NCBI GenBank assembly: GCA_009922595.1
Contig: RFVC01000002.1
Coordinates: 26,046-90,045, forward strand
Source of the DNA: Gammaproteobacteria bacterium
GTDB taxonomy: Bacteria; Pseudomonadota; Gammaproteobacteria; Pseudomonadales; Pseudohongiellaceae
DNA length: 64,000 nt
Direction of reading: 5' to 3'
In this document: positions 48,577 through 58,605 of the stretch, one piece after another
Position numbering within the stretch: the first letter of the stretch is position 1
Layout of the letters: every line of letters begins with the position of its first letter
Notes under the pieces: model-generated
The model's input: the letters and a program-made list of their open reading frames with translations, nothing else
The model's database searches: none
Told to the model about the DNA's origin: nothing
Translations under genes and position numbers: made by a program

Positions 48577-49428
48577 CTAGGGGTTCTGCAGATCCCCCGC
48601 TTGGGTGCTGGTGTCTTCTGGCTGGATTCCGCTGCTTTGCGACGTATAATTATCCCGGTCCTGATCATGGTGGCGCCTTAGTATTTCGCCTGCCAGTGCA
48701 ATATAGGCCAACGCTCCACGTGAGCTTCTATCATACACGATTACGGGCAGTCCAAAACTTGGCGCTTCTGCCAGCCTCACATTCCTTGGAATAATGGTTC
48801 GATAAACAGTATCACCGAAATACTCAATAAGCTGATCAGAAACTTCCTGGCTAAGCCTGTTGCGGGGGTCATACATGGTTCTGAGTATGCCCTCGATATT
48901 CAGGCCAGGGTTAAGAGTGGCGGCCACTGCCTGTACCGTCTGGGACAAGGCGGTCAGCCCTTCCAGGGCATAATATTCACATTGCATCGGGATAAGCACA
49001 CCATCCGCTGCTACCAGGGCATTGACTGTCAGCATGTTCAAAGACGGTGGACAATCTATAAGCACGTAATCGTAGTCAGAACCTGACTGTCTAATGCAGT
49101 CACGCAGCCGGTGATCACGTCCCTCAACCTCTAGTAATTCAACTTCTGCCGCAGTCAAGTCACCATTTGCAGGCAAGAGATCAAATTCTGCTTCGGGGCT
49201 TCTCTGCACAACCTCTGCCAGGGAAGCCTGCTGCACCAGCAGGTCATAAACGCTGGCTTCAAGCTGGTTTTTCTCAATGCCACTGCCCATGGTGGCATTA
49301 CCCTGGGGGTCAAGATCGATGAGCAGGACATTTTTTTTCATGCGGGCCAGTGACGCCGCCAGGTTGACCGTTGTCGTGGTTTTTCCGACTCCGCCCTTCT
49401 GATTGGCTATAGCAAATATATGACTCAC
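48577..49428 (-). CDS. parA: chromosome partitioning ATPase ParA
   Basis: The 283-residue product has the deviant Walker A motif NQKGGVGKTTT (residues 9-19), with the signature Lys, then LLIDLDPQGNATMG and the Walker B VLIDCPPSLN. ParA forms an ATP-dependent gradient on the nucleoid that segregates ParB-parS complexes. The C-terminal tail after about residue 255 is polar and probably disordered. It is 13 bases downstream of rsmG in the mnmG-rsmG-parA-parB group. Confidence 0.97.
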   Translation of the reverse strand: MSHIFAIANQKGGVGKTTTTVNLAASLARMKKNVLLIDLDPQGNATMGSGIEKNQLEASVYDLLVQQASLAEVVQRSPEAEFDLLPANGDLTAAEVELLEVEGRDHRLRDCIRQSGSDYDYVLIDCPPSLNMLTVNALVAADGVLIPMQCEYYALEGLTALSQTVQAVAATLNPGLNIEGILRTMYDPRNRLSQEVSDQLIEYFGDTVYRTIIPRNVRLAEAPSFGLPVIVYDRSSRGALAYIALAGEILRRHHDQDRDNYTSQSSGIQPEDTSTQAGDLQNP

Positions 49429-49441
49429 TGGTATATCCCGA

Positions 49442-50092
49442 TCAGGCCTGTCTTTGAATCATGGTAATCAGGTGACGGCTTCCTTCAACACCCGGTACTG
49501 AAAACTCTTCTACTTGGTTGACTGAAACTGACTCTGGAAGCGCCTCTATCTCAGATTCTGGTAACTGCCCCTTCATCGCCATTATCTTGCTGCCGGCATC
49601 AAGAAAATAAGCTGCCTGCTTCACAAGTCTTTCTAGCGGGGCAAAAGCCCGGCAGAGCACAATATCAATTTGCTCACTGCTTTGAAAGCTCTCAATGCGT
49701 TCATGAAAAACCGATACGTTTTCGAGGCCAAGCTGTGTAGTCACCTGAAAAAGGAAGCGTGTTTTTTTTCCATTACTGTCCAACAGCAAGAAACTATTTT
49801 CTGGAAAACAAATGGCCAGCGGAATCCCCGGTAATCCAGCTCCGGTGCCTACATCTAGAAACGTATGTGCCTGTGTTTTCTCAATAAAGGGCACGATAGC
49901 CAGGCTGTCCAGCAGATGATAGGGAATCATTTGCTGAACGTCCTTTATGCCGGAAAGATTGTAAGCCTTGTTCCATTTATCAAGCAGCAAAAGGTAGGCT
50001 AGTAACTGCTCTTGTTTTCCTATTTCGAGAGACAGGCCAAGACGGTCCAGGCCATCGGCCAGGATTTCAATGTCTGGGTCTGGCGAACTCAT
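49442..50092 (-). CDS. rsmG: 16S rRNA (guanine-527-N7)-methyltransferase
   Basis: The 216-residue product (GidB) methylates G527 of 16S rRNA using S-adenosylmethionine. The SAM-binding motif FLDVGTGAGLPGIPLAI and the LLDSNGKKTRFLF segment are clear. The start codon overlaps the mnmG stop by one base (TGATG), so translation is coupled. Length is normal (E. coli 207). Confidence 0.96.
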   Translation of the reverse strand: MSSPDPDIEILADGLDRLGLSLEIGKQEQLLAYLLLLDKWNKAYNLSGIKDVQQMIPYHLLDSLAIVPFIEKTQAHTFLDVGTGAGLPGIPLAICFPENSFLLLDSNGKKTRFLFQVTTQLGLENVSVFHERIESFQSSEQIDIVLCRAFAPLERLVKQAAYFLDAGSKIMAMKGQLPESEIEALPESVSVNQVEEFSVPGVEGSRHLITMIQRQA

Positions 50093-52026
50093 CAGGCGAT
50101 CTTGTCTTCGGGTGCCTGACTGTCCTGGAGTCTGGAGAGGTGAGAATGTTTCTTGAGACTGACTAGCAGCAGCGATATGGCGGCAGGGGTCATGCCAGGA
50201 ATACGGGTCGCCCTGGCTATGGTATCAGGTCTAACCTGGACCAGTTTCTGACGAATCTCAGACGATAGTCCGGATATTGCTTCATAGTTGAAATTTTCCG
50301 GAATTGCAGTATTTTCCTGGGCTTTCTGCTTGGCTATTTCCTCAAACTGCCTGTTTATATACCCCTGGTATTTAATCCTGATTTCCACCTGCTCCGAGAC
50401 TTGCTGTGGTGGCAATTCGGTCAGCTTGCCTGTTTTCATGCAGGCTTCATTCAGGTCCTCAATAGTCACTTTCGGCCTTGCGAGGATATCCGAGAGCGCA
50501 TATTCATGGGCAAGCGGGCTATCCAGCAGCGGGTTAATCAAATCGGCCATCGGTGTGGCTGGCTGAACCCAGATTGATGAAAACCGTTTCTGTTCGCTTG
50601 CCACCAGCTCCTGCTTTTGGGTAAATAGCTGCCAGCGCTTATCATCCACCAGCCCAAGGTCACGACCCTTTTCTGTCAACCTAAAGTCAGCATTATCCTG
50701 TCTCAGCATGAGACGGTATTCAGCTCTTGAGGTGAACATGCGATAAGGCTCCTGTGTTCCCCGGGTAATGAGGTCATCCACAAGAACCCCGATGTACGCT
50801 TCATCTCGGCCTGGACACCAGGGTTCATCGCCTTTCACTGACAAGGCTGCATTGATTCCTGCCAACAGCCCCTGCGCTCCCGCCTCTTCATAACCCGTGG
50901 TGCCGTTGATCTGTCCGGCAAAATACAGCCCCTTAATAAACTTGGTCTCCAGCGAAGGATTCAGATCCCGGGGATCAAAATAATCATACTCTATGGCATA
51001 ACCTGGTCTGACTATGTGCGCATTTTCAAAACCCTCAATACTATGTACCAGCTGCTCCTGCACTTCATAAGGCAAACTGGTCGAAATGCCGTTGGGATAA
51101 AGCTCCTGGCTATTAAGCCCTTCGGGCTCTACAAAAATCTGGTGGCTGTTTCTCTCTGCAAACCTGACTACCTTGTCTTCTATAGACGGACAGTACCTCG
51201 GGCCAACGCCTTCGATTTCCCCTGAATACATAGGCGAAAATTCCAGCCCCTTGCGGATAATCTCATGGCTCTTTTCATTAGTAGAGGTGATATAACAGCT
51301 GACCTGACGGGGATGATCCTTTGGATCCCCGAGATATGACATGACCGGCAACGGGGTATCGCCTGGCTGCTCTTTCATACGCAAATAGTCTACTGATGCG
51401 GCATCTATTCTTGGCGGCGTTCCTGTTTTTAGCCGACCCACATTAAAAGGAAGTTCTCTCAGTCTTTTTGCCAGCGCTATGGAAGGTGCATCGCCCGCTC
51501 GTCCACCGGAATGGTTTTTCAGTCCAATATGAATCTTTCCGCCCAGAAATGTACCGGTGGTCAAAATTACGTTGGGGGCATAAAACCTCAACCCCATTTG
51601 GGTGACCACTCCTTTGACAGATTCATTTTCAATAATGAGATCATCCACGCCCTGCTGGAATATGTTCAGGTTGTCCTGTGACTCCAGTGCATTGCGGATT
51701 TCTGCTTTGTATAACGCCCTGTCTGCCTGGGCACGGGTTGCCCTTACAGCAGGCCCCTTACTAGCATTCAGAGTGCGAAAATGGATTCCTGCCAGGTCGG
51801 CGGCCCTGGCCATAATGCCGCCGAGGGCATCGATCTCCTTGACCAGATGTGTCTTGCCAATACCTCCTATGGCAGGGTTGCAGGACATTTGGCCCAGCGT
51901 ATCAATATTTTGAGTGACCAGCATGGTATTGCAGCCCATTCGCGCAGACCCCAGTGCTGCCTCTGTTCCGGCATGGCCGCCACCGACGACTATCACATCA
52001 TACTGCTGATTCGAGGCAATGCTCAT
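50092..52026 (-). CDS. mnmG: tRNA uridine-5-carboxymethylaminomethyl modification enzyme MnmG
   Basis: The 644-residue FAD protein (GidA), together with MnmE, modifies U34 of certain tRNAs. The Rossmann motif [37 protein letters not shown], and [13 protein letters not shown] are conserved signatures. Length is normal (E. coli 629). Its partner gene mnmE lies upstream on the same strand, with a 502-base AT-rich gap between, a candidate replication-origin region. Confidence 0.97.
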   Translation of the reverse strand: MSIASNQQYDVIVVGGGHAGTEAALGSARMGCNTMLVTQNIDTLGQMSCNPAIGGIGKTHLVKEIDALGGIMARAADLAGIHFRTLNASKGPAVRATRAQADRALYKAEIRNALESQDNLNIFQQGVDDLIIENESVKGVVTQMGLRFYAPNVILTTGTFLGGKIHIGLKNHSGGRAGDAPSIALAKRLRELPFNVGRLKTGTPPRIDAASVDYLRMKEQPGDTPLPVMSYLGDPKDHPRQVSCYITSTNEKSHEIIRKGLEFSPMYSGEIEGVGPRYCPSIEDKVVRFAERNSHQIFVEPEGLNSQELYPNGISTSLPYEVQEQLVHSIEGFENAHIVRPGYAIEYDYFDPRDLNPSLETKFIKGLYFAGQINGTTGYEEAGAQGLLAGINAALSVKGDEPWCPGRDEAYIGVLVDDLITRGTQEPYRMFTSRAEYRLMLRQDNADFRLTEKGRDLGLVDDKRWQLFTQKQELVASEQKRFSSIWVQPATPMADLINPLLDSPLAHEYALSDILARPKVTIEDLNEACMKTGKLTELPPQQVSEQVEIRIKYQGYINRQFEEIAKQKAQENTAIPENFNYEAISGLSSEIRQKLVQVRPDTIARATRIPGMTPAAISLLLVSLKKHSHLSRLQDSQAPEDKIA

Positions 52027-52057
52027 TGATTCTGGTCCAAGTTCAAAAAGGGTGCCA

Positions 52058-52085
52058 AGTATAAGGATTTACACTAAAAATTGAA
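52058..52085 (-). promoter_or_regulatory. predicted sigma70 promoter of mnmG-rsmG-parAB
   Basis: On the minus strand TTCAAT (52080-52085) and TATACT (52058-52063) are 16 bases apart, about 32 bases before the mnmG start. Confidence 0.45.
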
Positions 52086-52199
52086 GCGTGTTCTTTCCTT
52101 TTCAACTGCTTACTTAATATATAAATAATATATAGATATATGAATATTTTAGATTATTACTTTAATGTTATTACTATTATTAGAGGGCGCTGTATTTGT

Positions 52200-52239
52200 G
52201 TATAACCCCTTTTTGTCATGTGTTGACAGGGGGTTATAC
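52200..52239. repeat. 10-bp perfect inverted repeat with nested half-sites
   Basis: GTATAACCCC (52200-52209) and GGGGTTATAC (52230-52239) are exact complements separated by 20 bases, and inside the loop TGTCA and TGACA form a second inverted pair. Each outer arm overlaps a DnaA-box-like sequence. The arms are GC/AT mixed and there is no T-run directly after it, so it does not look like an ordinary terminator. Confidence 0.7.
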
Positions 52240-52528
52240 GCAGCGGCACCTTGTGAGTTTCATGCCGAAATCCTTCCAGCAAGCTGGGTGAAATCTGGTG
52301 ATGGCTGATTATAAAGTCGGTGGTGCTTTAATTTGACGGTTCAATCCCGGATTTTCTCCCGCTTGATACATTGTTCATCCACAGGATTACCTCCAGCTCC
52401 GCTCAAAAATCGATTCATCCTGCTCATTGTCATCATATACTGTCAGTAATCTGTGAACAGGCTAGTAATAAGTTATTTATTCTTCCTTCTATATGTAAGA
52501 AGCAAGAAGTGGTTAAATCAGTTCAGTA

Positions 52529-53887
52529 TTATTTCCCAATGCAAAAACTGGAGAATATTTCTCCAAGCAAATCATCAGCAGAGAAAGCGCCGGTAATTTC
52601 CTCCAGGGACAGGTGAGCAGCTTTAAGATCTTCAGCAACCAGTTCTCCGGCATGGTGAGAATTTAATTGCTCTTGAGCCTGGTAGAGGCAGGCCAGAGAT
52701 CTATTCAGGGCATCAAGATGTCGCCTCCTGGCAATGAAACGGCCCTCTACTGAATTACTCAGCCCTGCAAACTGCTTGATCGCAGTCTTAAGAAGATCCA
52801 CCCCATCGCCGGTTTTAGCCGACAAGTAAACAGTGCTGTTTTCAGCTTCAATCCGGACTTCCTCGCCCGAGAGATCAGATTTGTTGAAGACAACCAGGAT
52901 TTTTTCAGGAGAGTCCACCTTGGCAGAAATGGTTTGCCACAAGGAAATTTTAGCGATGTCAGTACCATTAGATGAATCACAGACCAGTAAGACAAGGTCA
53001 GCATCATCAATTTCTTTCCAGGCGCGCCTGATTCCTTCTTGTTCCACCAGATCCACACTTTCATGAAGGCCTGCGGTATCTATGATATTTAGGGGCATGC
53101 CATCAATGCTGATGTGCTCTTTCAGGATATCGCGCGTGGTGCCGGCGATTTCCGTAACAATTGCCCGTGACTGTCCGGAAAGTTTGTTCAACAAGCTGGA
53201 TTTACCAGCATTGGGCTGTCCAGCAATCACAACGGATAATCCTTCTTTCATGATTGATCCCTGTTTGGCCTGATCTAGAAGGATTACCAGGTCGTTAATT
53301 ATCCTCAGCAGTCTGGTGGAGACCTTATCATCGGACAGAAAATCTACTTCTTCCTCCGGAAAATCTAGTGCTGCTTCAATATACTTTCTCAGCTCTATGA
53401 TGGCGGCAATATGTGAATTAACCTGGTTAGAAAATTCTCCCTGCAGGGAGCGCATGGCAAACCTAGCCGCCTCTGTCGAATTACTTTCAATGAGATCAGC
53501 AATTGCTTCCGCCTGGGTGAGATCTATTTTGTCATTCAGAAAAGCCCGTTCTGAAAACTCCCCCGGCCTGGCATGTCTCAGGCCCATAGAGAGAACTTCT
53601 TGCAATATTAGGTCAACAACAAAAGGACCGCCGTGGGCGTGCAGTTCAATTACATCCTCGCCAGTAAAAGAGTCAGGGCCCGGAAAGAAAAGCGTTATAC
53701 CCTCATCAAGCACCTCGCCGGATTTTGAGATAAACGGGCCGTAATGGGCATGGCGTGGTATGGGGTCAGAGCCCGTGATCTTATTGGCAACAGAGTGTGA
53801 TTCTGGACCGGATATTCTAATAATGCTGATACCGCCCTTACCTGAAGGAGTGGCGACGGCGCAGATTGTTTCAATGCCTTTTGTCAT
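52529..53887 (-). CDS. mnmE: tRNA modification GTPase MnmE
   Basis: The 452-residue product has the N-terminal tetrahydrofolate-binding domain (DTICAVATPSGKGG-like start, here TICAVATPSGKGGISIIRIS), a central G domain with GQPNAGKSSLLN (G1), DTAGL (G3) and NKSD (G4), and the C-terminal CIGK motif whose Cys is used in tRNA modification. Length is normal (E. coli 454). It is the last gene of the rpmH-rnpA-yidD-yidC-mnmE group, 27 bases after yidC. Confidence 0.97.
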   Translation of the reverse strand: MTKGIETICAVATPSGKGGISIIRISGPESHSVANKITGSDPIPRHAHYGPFISKSGEVLDEGITLFFPGPDSFTGEDVIELHAHGGPFVVDLILQEVLSMGLRHARPGEFSERAFLNDKIDLTQAEAIADLIESNSTEAARFAMRSLQGEFSNQVNSHIAAIIELRKYIEAALDFPEEEVDFLSDDKVSTRLLRIINDLVILLDQAKQGSIMKEGLSVVIAGQPNAGKSSLLNKLSGQSRAIVTEIAGTTRDILKEHISIDGMPLNIIDTAGLHESVDLVEQEGIRRAWKEIDDADLVLLVCDSSNGTDIAKISLWQTISAKVDSPEKILVVFNKSDLSGEEVRIEAENSTVYLSAKTGDGVDLLKTAIKQFAGLSNSVEGRFIARRRHLDALNRSLACLYQAQEQLNSHHAGELVAEDLKAAHLSLEEITGAFSADDLLGEIFSSFCIGK

Positions 53888-53914
53888 CAGGGCTCGCCGG
53901 GTAGGGCACTGAGA

Positions 53915-55609
53915 TTAAGTGCCCTTTGGCTTGTAGGATTTCTCTACCTGCTTGGTAATCACCCACTGTTGCAGGATAGACAATACACTGTTGGCTGTGT
54001 AGTAAAGTACCAAGCCAGCCGGGAACCATAGGAAGAATACGGTAAAGATAACCGGCATGAACTTGAGCATCTTCGCTTGTGCTGGGTCAGCAGTCTGCAT
54101 AGGAGTAAGCAACTGCTGAACGAACATTGCTGCGCCCATCAGCAGCGGCAATAGAAAGTATGGGTCCATCTTCGAAAGGTCGTCATACCAGAGAATGAAA
54201 GTTGCCTGCCTGAGCTCGACGCTTTCATTGAGTACCCAGAATATGCCCAGGAAAACAGGCATTTGCAGGAGCATGGGCATACAACCACCGAAGGGATTAA
54301 CCTGCTCTTTTTTCCATAGCTCCATTTGCGCCTGCATGAACTTTTGTTTGTCTTCCCCATACTTGTCTTTCAGCTCATTAATTTTCGGTGCCAGACGGCG
54401 CATCTTGGCCATGGATTTAAGACTTTTGGCCGACAGAGGATAAAGAATAATTTTTATCACCAATGTCAGCAGGAGTATGGATACTCCGTAATTTCCAATG
54501 GCGTCGTTTATCTGGGTAAGTAGCCAGAAGATGGGCGCGGCAATAAAGTAGAACCGACCGTAATCAATAGTCAGTTCAAGATCAGGAGAGATTTCTTCTA
54601 GCCTGTACTGATCTTTTGGCCCGGCCCAGAAACTGGCTTCAACAGTGGCGTTGGTTCCGGGTGCCACGCTGATGGCTGGATTAACGAAAGTCAGCAGATA
54701 ATCACCCTGGTTGTTTCGGCGCATGGTGTAGGTGTTATTCATGTCAGCACTAGGCACCCAGGCGCTGACAAAATAATGCTGTGAAAAGGCTACCCACCCG
54801 CCTGTGTTTTCCACGGGCTCCAGGCCGTCATCAATATCCTCGAGCTCATGTTTTACATAGGGGTCATCTTCAGTATTGATAGCGGCGCCGAGGAATGTGC
54901 GCAGACTAAAGCTGCCGGTGTCGCTGGGATCTGGTGAGTCGTCCCTTTTGATCTGGCCAAACATATTGGCCTGCCAGGCAGTATCTGAGGTGTTGTTTAC
55001 TAGGTACTGTACCTTGATCAGGTAATCATCTTCTGAAAAAAGGTAGCGTTTTGTGACCTCTACGCCGGCATTCTGGAAGACCAAATCGACCGCCTGGTCA
55101 GTCCCGGATATTATGTAATCGGTTTGAGTTGACCTGTAAAAAGGTCTTCCATTTGAATCAGCATCCGGGCCATCACGACCAATAAGCCCGCTTTGAGCCA
55201 CGTAGACCATGCCGGCATCCTGCCTCAATAAAGGAAATGGAGTATCCGGGGTTTCAAGCGACACAGGAAACTCAGGTAAAGCCAGGCCGACAATGTCTCC
55301 ACCTACAAGGTCTATGGTGACGACCTGGTACGGAGAAGTCACGGTAATAAAGCGGGACTCTGGAGCTTCCTGGACTGCTTCCACTACCGCCGCTTCAGCC
55401 GTATTATCATCAACAGGAACACCAGGCAGATCTGTATCCTCAGCCGCCCGAGTCTCAGTTGGAATTTCAGGGAGCACCTGTAATGCGGGGTCAGCCGCGG
55501 CAGGGATATCGCTGGCGATCTCGGCCGGGTAATCTTCATTCCACGCCAGCAGCATTAGATAACTGACCACTGCCAGGGCAACCAGCAGAAGATTTCTCTT
55601 AATATCCAT
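53915..55609 (-). CDS. yidC: membrane protein insertase YidC
   Basis: The 564-residue product inserts proteins into the inner membrane with or without Sec. It has an N-terminal membrane anchor (residues about 5-22), a large periplasmic beta-sandwich domain, and five C-terminal membrane helices with the conserved [19 protein letters not shown]. The linker after the first helix is acidic and Ala/Pro rich. Length is close to E. coli (548). Its start overlaps the end of yidD by 11 bases. Confidence 0.97.
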   Translation of the reverse strand: MDIKRNLLLVALAVVSYLMLLAWNEDYPAEIASDIPAAADPALQVLPEIPTETRAAEDTDLPGVPVDDNTAEAAVVEAVQEAPESRFITVTSPYQVVTIDLVGGDIVGLALPEFPVSLETPDTPFPLLRQDAGMVYVAQSGLIGRDGPDADSNGRPFYRSTQTDYIISGTDQAVDLVFQNAGVEVTKRYLFSEDDYLIKVQYLVNNTSDTAWQANMFGQIKRDDSPDPSDTGSFSLRTFLGAAINTEDDPYVKHELEDIDDGLEPVENTGGWVAFSQHYFVSAWVPSADMNNTYTMRRNNQGDYLLTFVNPAISVAPGTNATVEASFWAGPKDQYRLEEISPDLELTIDYGRFYFIAAPIFWLLTQINDAIGNYGVSILLLTLVIKIILYPLSAKSLKSMAKMRRLAPKINELKDKYGEDKQKFMQAQMELWKKEQVNPFGGCMPMLLQMPVFLGIFWVLNESVELRQATFILWYDDLSKMDPYFLLPLLMGAAMFVQQLLTPMQTADPAQAKMLKFMPVIFTVFFLWFPAGLVLYYTANSVLSILQQWVITKQVEKSYKPKGT

Positions 55610-55904
55610 TGTTTATCCTGACGTTATTGTTGAGAGGTGTTCCAGAATGCGAACCCTGACAGGCCTGACCGGCATTCGCCTTTGGAACCGGGTCATAGCC
55701 GCCATCATGGAGAGGGTGGCATTTGCAGATCCTCTTGAGCCCCAGCACTGTGCCCCTGGCTGAACCATGTTCGTCAATGGCTTCAATGAAATAGCTTGAG
55801 CAGCTGGGATAAAAGCGGCAGTTTGGTCCCAGGAAAGGGCTTAGCCACTTTTTATAAGCAAGAATTATGAGGGTAATAATTTTAGCCATATGGAAGATAT
55901 TCAT
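55599..55904 (-). CDS. yidD: membrane protein insertion efficiency factor YidD
   Basis: The 101-residue product has the YidD core: [30 protein letters not shown] and [15 protein letters not shown], including the conserved cysteines. The N-terminal amphipathic helix should associate with the membrane. It overlaps the rnpA stop by 4 bases (ATGA) and yidC by 11 bases. It is about 15 residues longer at the C terminus than typical YidD; this tail is encoded by the overlap and is Asn/Gly rich. Confidence 0.94.
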   Translation of the reverse strand: MNIFHMAKIITLIILAYKKWLSPFLGPNCRFYPSCSSYFIEAIDEHGSARGTVLGLKRICKCHPLHDGGYDPVPKANAGQACQGSHSGTPLNNNVRINNGY

Positions 55905-56269
55905 TCAGTGGAGTGTTTTCTTTTGATCTCTTCCAATAATTCGTCGATGCAGGCTCTGCACTTTTCATTGTCCAGTGAATCCAACCCTTTTCTGGAGAGA
56001 ATCACCAGGTCGCATGAAGGCAATAAGCTTTTCGTGGTCCTGAATGCCTCTCGGATTACACGCTTGACGCGGTTTCTCGCGGTGGCGCGGGCTACATTTT
56101 TCTTGGAGACTATAACGCCAAGTCTGGCACTTCCCATCGGGGTTTTGCGGCCAAGGATCAATATATACTTGTTTGATATCCTGAAATCAGGCTTATTAAA
56201 AACGTCTTCATAAGCCGAGGAATCTAACAGGCGGCATGATTTGGGGAATCCCTGATTCTCCACTGGCAT
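55901..56269 (-). CDS. rnpA: ribonuclease P protein component
   Basis: The 122-residue basic product is the protein subunit of RNase P, which matures tRNA 5' ends. The RNR signature is [18 protein letters not shown], preceded by the strand [10 protein letters not shown]. Length matches E. coli (119). It lies 122 bases after rpmH, in the usual operon; its RNA partner, rnpB, is not in the window. Confidence 0.96.
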   Translation of the reverse strand: MPVENQGFPKSCRLLDSSAYEDVFNKPDFRISNKYILILGRKTPMGSARLGVIVSKKNVARATARNRVKRVIREAFRTTKSLLPSCDLVILSRKGLDSLDNEKCRACIDELLEEIKRKHSTE

Positions 56270-56391
56270 TTCCTCCTGCAGGCCGGGGCTTTTTACCCTT
56301 TAAATACACGTAACAATTGGAGGTTTACGGTATCTTTCAGGGCTTGAAAATCACAGTTACCGCGGTACCTGTATATCCTTAACCCGGGCGA

Positions 56392-56526
56392 TCAGGCAGA
56401 CAGGCTGGAGCGACCTTTTGCCCTTCTGCGGTTCAATACCTGGCGGCCGGCCTTGGTTGCCATGCGAGACCTGAAACCATGCGTTCTTTTGCGCTTGATA
56501 ACGCTGGGCTGGAAAGTTCTTTTCAT
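56392..56526 (-). CDS. rpmH: 50S ribosomal protein L34
   Basis: The 44-residue product starts [20 protein letters not shown] and ends [12 protein letters not shown], near-identical in form to other gammaproteobacterial L34 proteins. I use the ATG at 56526; a longer frame to 56607 is not supported by the family. It is first in the operon, with a good promoter at 56692-56720. Confidence 0.97.
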   Translation of the reverse strand: MKRTFQPSVIKRKRTHGFRSRMATKAGRQVLNRRRAKGRSSLSA

Positions 56527-56691
56527 AGTAAATCCTGAGAATCGCTTAACTGTTCGGCTTAAATTTGGCCTTGAGCCCACGCTTGGCGCATGAAGCTGAA
56601 ACAGCACTAAATTAAAATCTGGCCTCGCTTAAAATTCAAAACCCCTGAAAACAAGTGTTTAGCTGACAATGGCCCCAAAAAAAGGATGCGA

Positions 56692-56720
56692 ATTCTAATG
56701 GGTTTCGCTGCATATTGCAA
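56692..56720 (-). promoter_or_regulatory. predicted sigma70 promoter of rpmH operon
   Basis: On the minus strand TTGCAA (56715-56720) and TAGAAT (56692-56697) are 17 bases apart, giving a leader of about 160 bases before the rpmH ATG. Confidence 0.6.
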
Positions 56721-56853
56721 TTTAGTGCAGCAGCAAGAGCCCTGCATTTTTGACTAGAAAATCAGCTTAAAAACCAGCTCGGAATTTCCACTTTTTTTTG
56801 AATAAACAAGGCAGCTTAAAGCGGTAGAGTTTTGTCTTCTACAAGCCCACAAG

Positions 56854-56862
56854 TTATCCACA
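56854..56862 (+). promoter_or_regulatory. DnaA box (perfect consensus)
   Basis: TTATCCACA, an exact match to the high-affinity DnaA box, in the rpmH-dnaA gap. Confidence 0.85.
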
Positions 56863-57001
56863 AAATACACACAGGTGGCGCCAGAAAACAGCATTTTTTT
56901 TTGCAGAATGTTTACCCGATAATTTTCAGCAAAACCCTTATAACATATTGATAAATATGAATAAAAAAGCAGAAGAAAAATATGAAAAAAACAGGTTTTT
57001 A

Positions 57002-57010
57002 TGTGGATAA
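57002..57010 (-). promoter_or_regulatory. DnaA box (perfect consensus, inverted)
   Basis: TGTGGATAA is the exact reverse complement of TTATCCACA. It lies 72 bases before the dnaA start and faces the other box. Confidence 0.85.
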
Positions 57011-57082
57011 CAAGGGAGTCAGTAGGTAGAATCATTACCATATTTTCATCAATAATAAGAAAAAATCTGGAGCTCTTAGAAC

Positions 57083-58573
57083 GTGATTGTTGCCACTTGG
57101 CAGAAGTGTATTTACTGTCTTAAAAACGAACTACCATCCCAACAATTTAATACATGGATCAGGCCTCTAAGGTTTATTAACGGTAGCAATACCCTTTACC
57201 TGCTTGCCCCCAATAAATTTATCCTGGAATGGGTAAGGGATAACTTTCTCGACCGAATCCAGGAAATCACCCTGGAAAACTGTGATCAGGAGGCGCCAAG
57301 GGTAGTTCTCGAAATAGCTGCCCAGGATAAATTGCCTGCAGAACTATCACTCGATCAGGCAATGAGCACTGCGGATTTAACCAATGCTCTGGAGCCTGAA
57401 AACCAGCCAGATGAGCATGATGCAGGGCCTGCCCAGTCGGGATCGACTCCAAAATACAACATAAGACTGGCTAGCCCAGACCCCATAAGTAAAATTTCTA
57501 AACCCGGTCAGACAAGGATCGCAGAGCAAGTAAGCACCCGCAAACAGCGTTTTAAAGGTGAACTTAATCCTAATTACACCTTTAATAACTTTATTCAGGG
57601 TAAATCAAACCAGATTGCGCGGGCAGCAGCGGCCCAGGTCGCGGACAACCCTGGCGGAGCTTACAACCCACTGTTTATTTACGGTGGGGTTGGTCTTGGT
57701 AAGACACATCTGATGCACGCCATTGGCAATCACCTTAAAGAACAGGATCCTGATGCGAACGTGGTTTACCTGCATTCACAGACTTTCGTTGGCAGCATGG
57801 TTTCTGCGCTGCAGTTAAACGCCATTAGCGAATTTAAACGCTACTATCATTCAGTTGATGCCCTCCTGATAGATGACATTCAGTTCTTTGCCAACAAGGA
57901 GCGTTCACAGGAAGAGTTTTTCCACACCTTTAACGCGATATTTGAAGGCGGTCGCCAGATCATCATGACGTGCGACAAATACCACAGTGAAATCAATGGG
58001 TTAGAGGAAAGACTGAAATCAAGGTTTGGTTGGGGCCTCTCTGTTGGGGTAGAGCCGCCTGAGCTCGAAACGCGGGCCGCAATCCTGATCAACAAGGCCA
58101 ACCAGGAACAGGTATACCTGCCCAACCAAGAAGCCATGTTCATGGCCCAGAAACTTCGTTCAAATGTCCGTGAACTAGAGGGCGCGCTGAAGAAAGTTAT
58201 TGCCCATGCTAGGTTTATGGGATCAGAAATAACAACGCCCCTAATCAAAGAAGCTCTCAAGGATCTTCTTGCTATTCAAAACAAGCTTATCAGCGTTGAC
58301 AACATCCAGCGTACTGTTGCCGAGTATTACAAGATTAAAATGGCTGACATGGTTTCCAAACGGCGGAATCGCTCTGTAGCTAGACCAAGACAAATGGCGA
58401 TGTGCCTGTCAAAGGAGCTCACCAACCACAGCTTGCCGGAAATTGGCAATATGTATGGAGGCAGAGACCATACGACTGTGCTTCATGCCTGTCGGACGAT
58501 TAATGATCTGCGCCAATCTTCCTCTGACATTGATGAGGATTACCAGAACCTCTTACGCTCATTATCAAGTTAA
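57083..58573 (+). CDS. dnaA: chromosomal replication initiator DnaA
   Basis: The 496-residue product initiates replication by binding DnaA boxes and unwinding the origin. Domain I (about residues 1-80) starts with [21 protein letters not shown]; domain II is a variable linker to about 155; the AAA+ domain has the Walker [11 protein letters not shown] and Walker [10 protein letters not shown]; domain IV carries the DNA-binding signature [13 protein letters not shown]. The start is a GTG with GGAG 10 bases upstream, and it aligns with E. coli MSLSLWQQCL. It is first in dnaA-dnaN-recF-gyrB. Confidence 0.97.
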   Translation: MIVATWQKCIYCLKNELPSQQFNTWIRPLRFINGSNTLYLLAPNKFILEWVRDNFLDRIQEITLENCDQEAPRVVLEIAAQDKLPAELSLDQAMSTADLTNALEPENQPDEHDAGPAQSGSTPKYNIRLASPDPISKISKPGQTRIAEQVSTRKQRFKGELNPNYTFNNFIQGKSNQIARAAAAQVADNPGGAYNPLFIYGGVGLGKTHLMHAIGNHLKEQDPDANVVYLHSQTFVGSMVSALQLNAISEFKRYYHSVDALLIDDIQFFANKERSQEEFFHTFNAIFEGGRQIIMTCDKYHSEINGLEERLKSRFGWGLSVGVEPPELETRAAILINKANQEQVYLPNQEAMFMAQKLRSNVRELEGALKKVIAHARFMGSEITTPLIKEALKDLLAIQNKLISVDNIQRTVAEYYKIKMADMVSKRRNRSVARPRQMAMCLSKELTNHSLPEIGNMYGGRDHTTVLHACRTINDLRQSSSDIDEDYQNLLRSLSS

Positions 58574-58605
58574 AAATCAATAAAATCAAAGGATTAGCAT
58601 AAACC

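Larger units (their letters stand above)
52027..52528. other. AT-rich intergenic region with DnaA-box-like sites (origin-like)
   Basis: This gap separates mnmE and mnmG, both on the minus strand. From about 52110 to 52185 it is nearly all A and T, like a DNA-unwinding element. Directly beside it is TGTGTATAA (52197-52205, minus-strand TTATACACA, which fits TTWTNCACA), then TTATACGCA (52234-52242, one mismatch) and TCATCCACA (52375-52383, one mismatch). In E. coli the origin lies beside mnmG. I see no GATC cluster. Transcription does not diverge here, which weakens the case for this being the main origin. Confidence 0.45.
56608..57082. other. rpmH-dnaA intergenic region, candidate replication origin oriC
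   Basis: This gap separates two divergent operons, as at the Pseudomonas origin. It holds two perfect DnaA boxes in opposite orientation: TTATCCACA at 56854-56862 and its complement TGTGGATAA at 57002-57010. The interval between them, about 56880-57000, is strongly AT-rich with A and T runs, suitable for unwinding. The right box reads TGTGGATAACAAGG, the same string found at box R1 of E. coli oriC as I recall it. The same boxes may autoregulate dnaA. A 95-codon open frame on the minus strand here is judged non-coding. Confidence 0.7.

Noticed and set aside
48712..48727. parS-like CCACGTG sequence in parA
   Set aside because: Only the core CACGTG and part of the arms match; the outer bases are not palindromic, unlike the two perfect sites in recF.
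56754..57041. 95-codon open frame on the minus strand between rpmH and dnaA
   Set aside because: It covers a DnaA box and the AT-rich core, is Phe/Leu/Cys rich as expected from A/T-run DNA, and has no ribosome-binding site or recognisable family.
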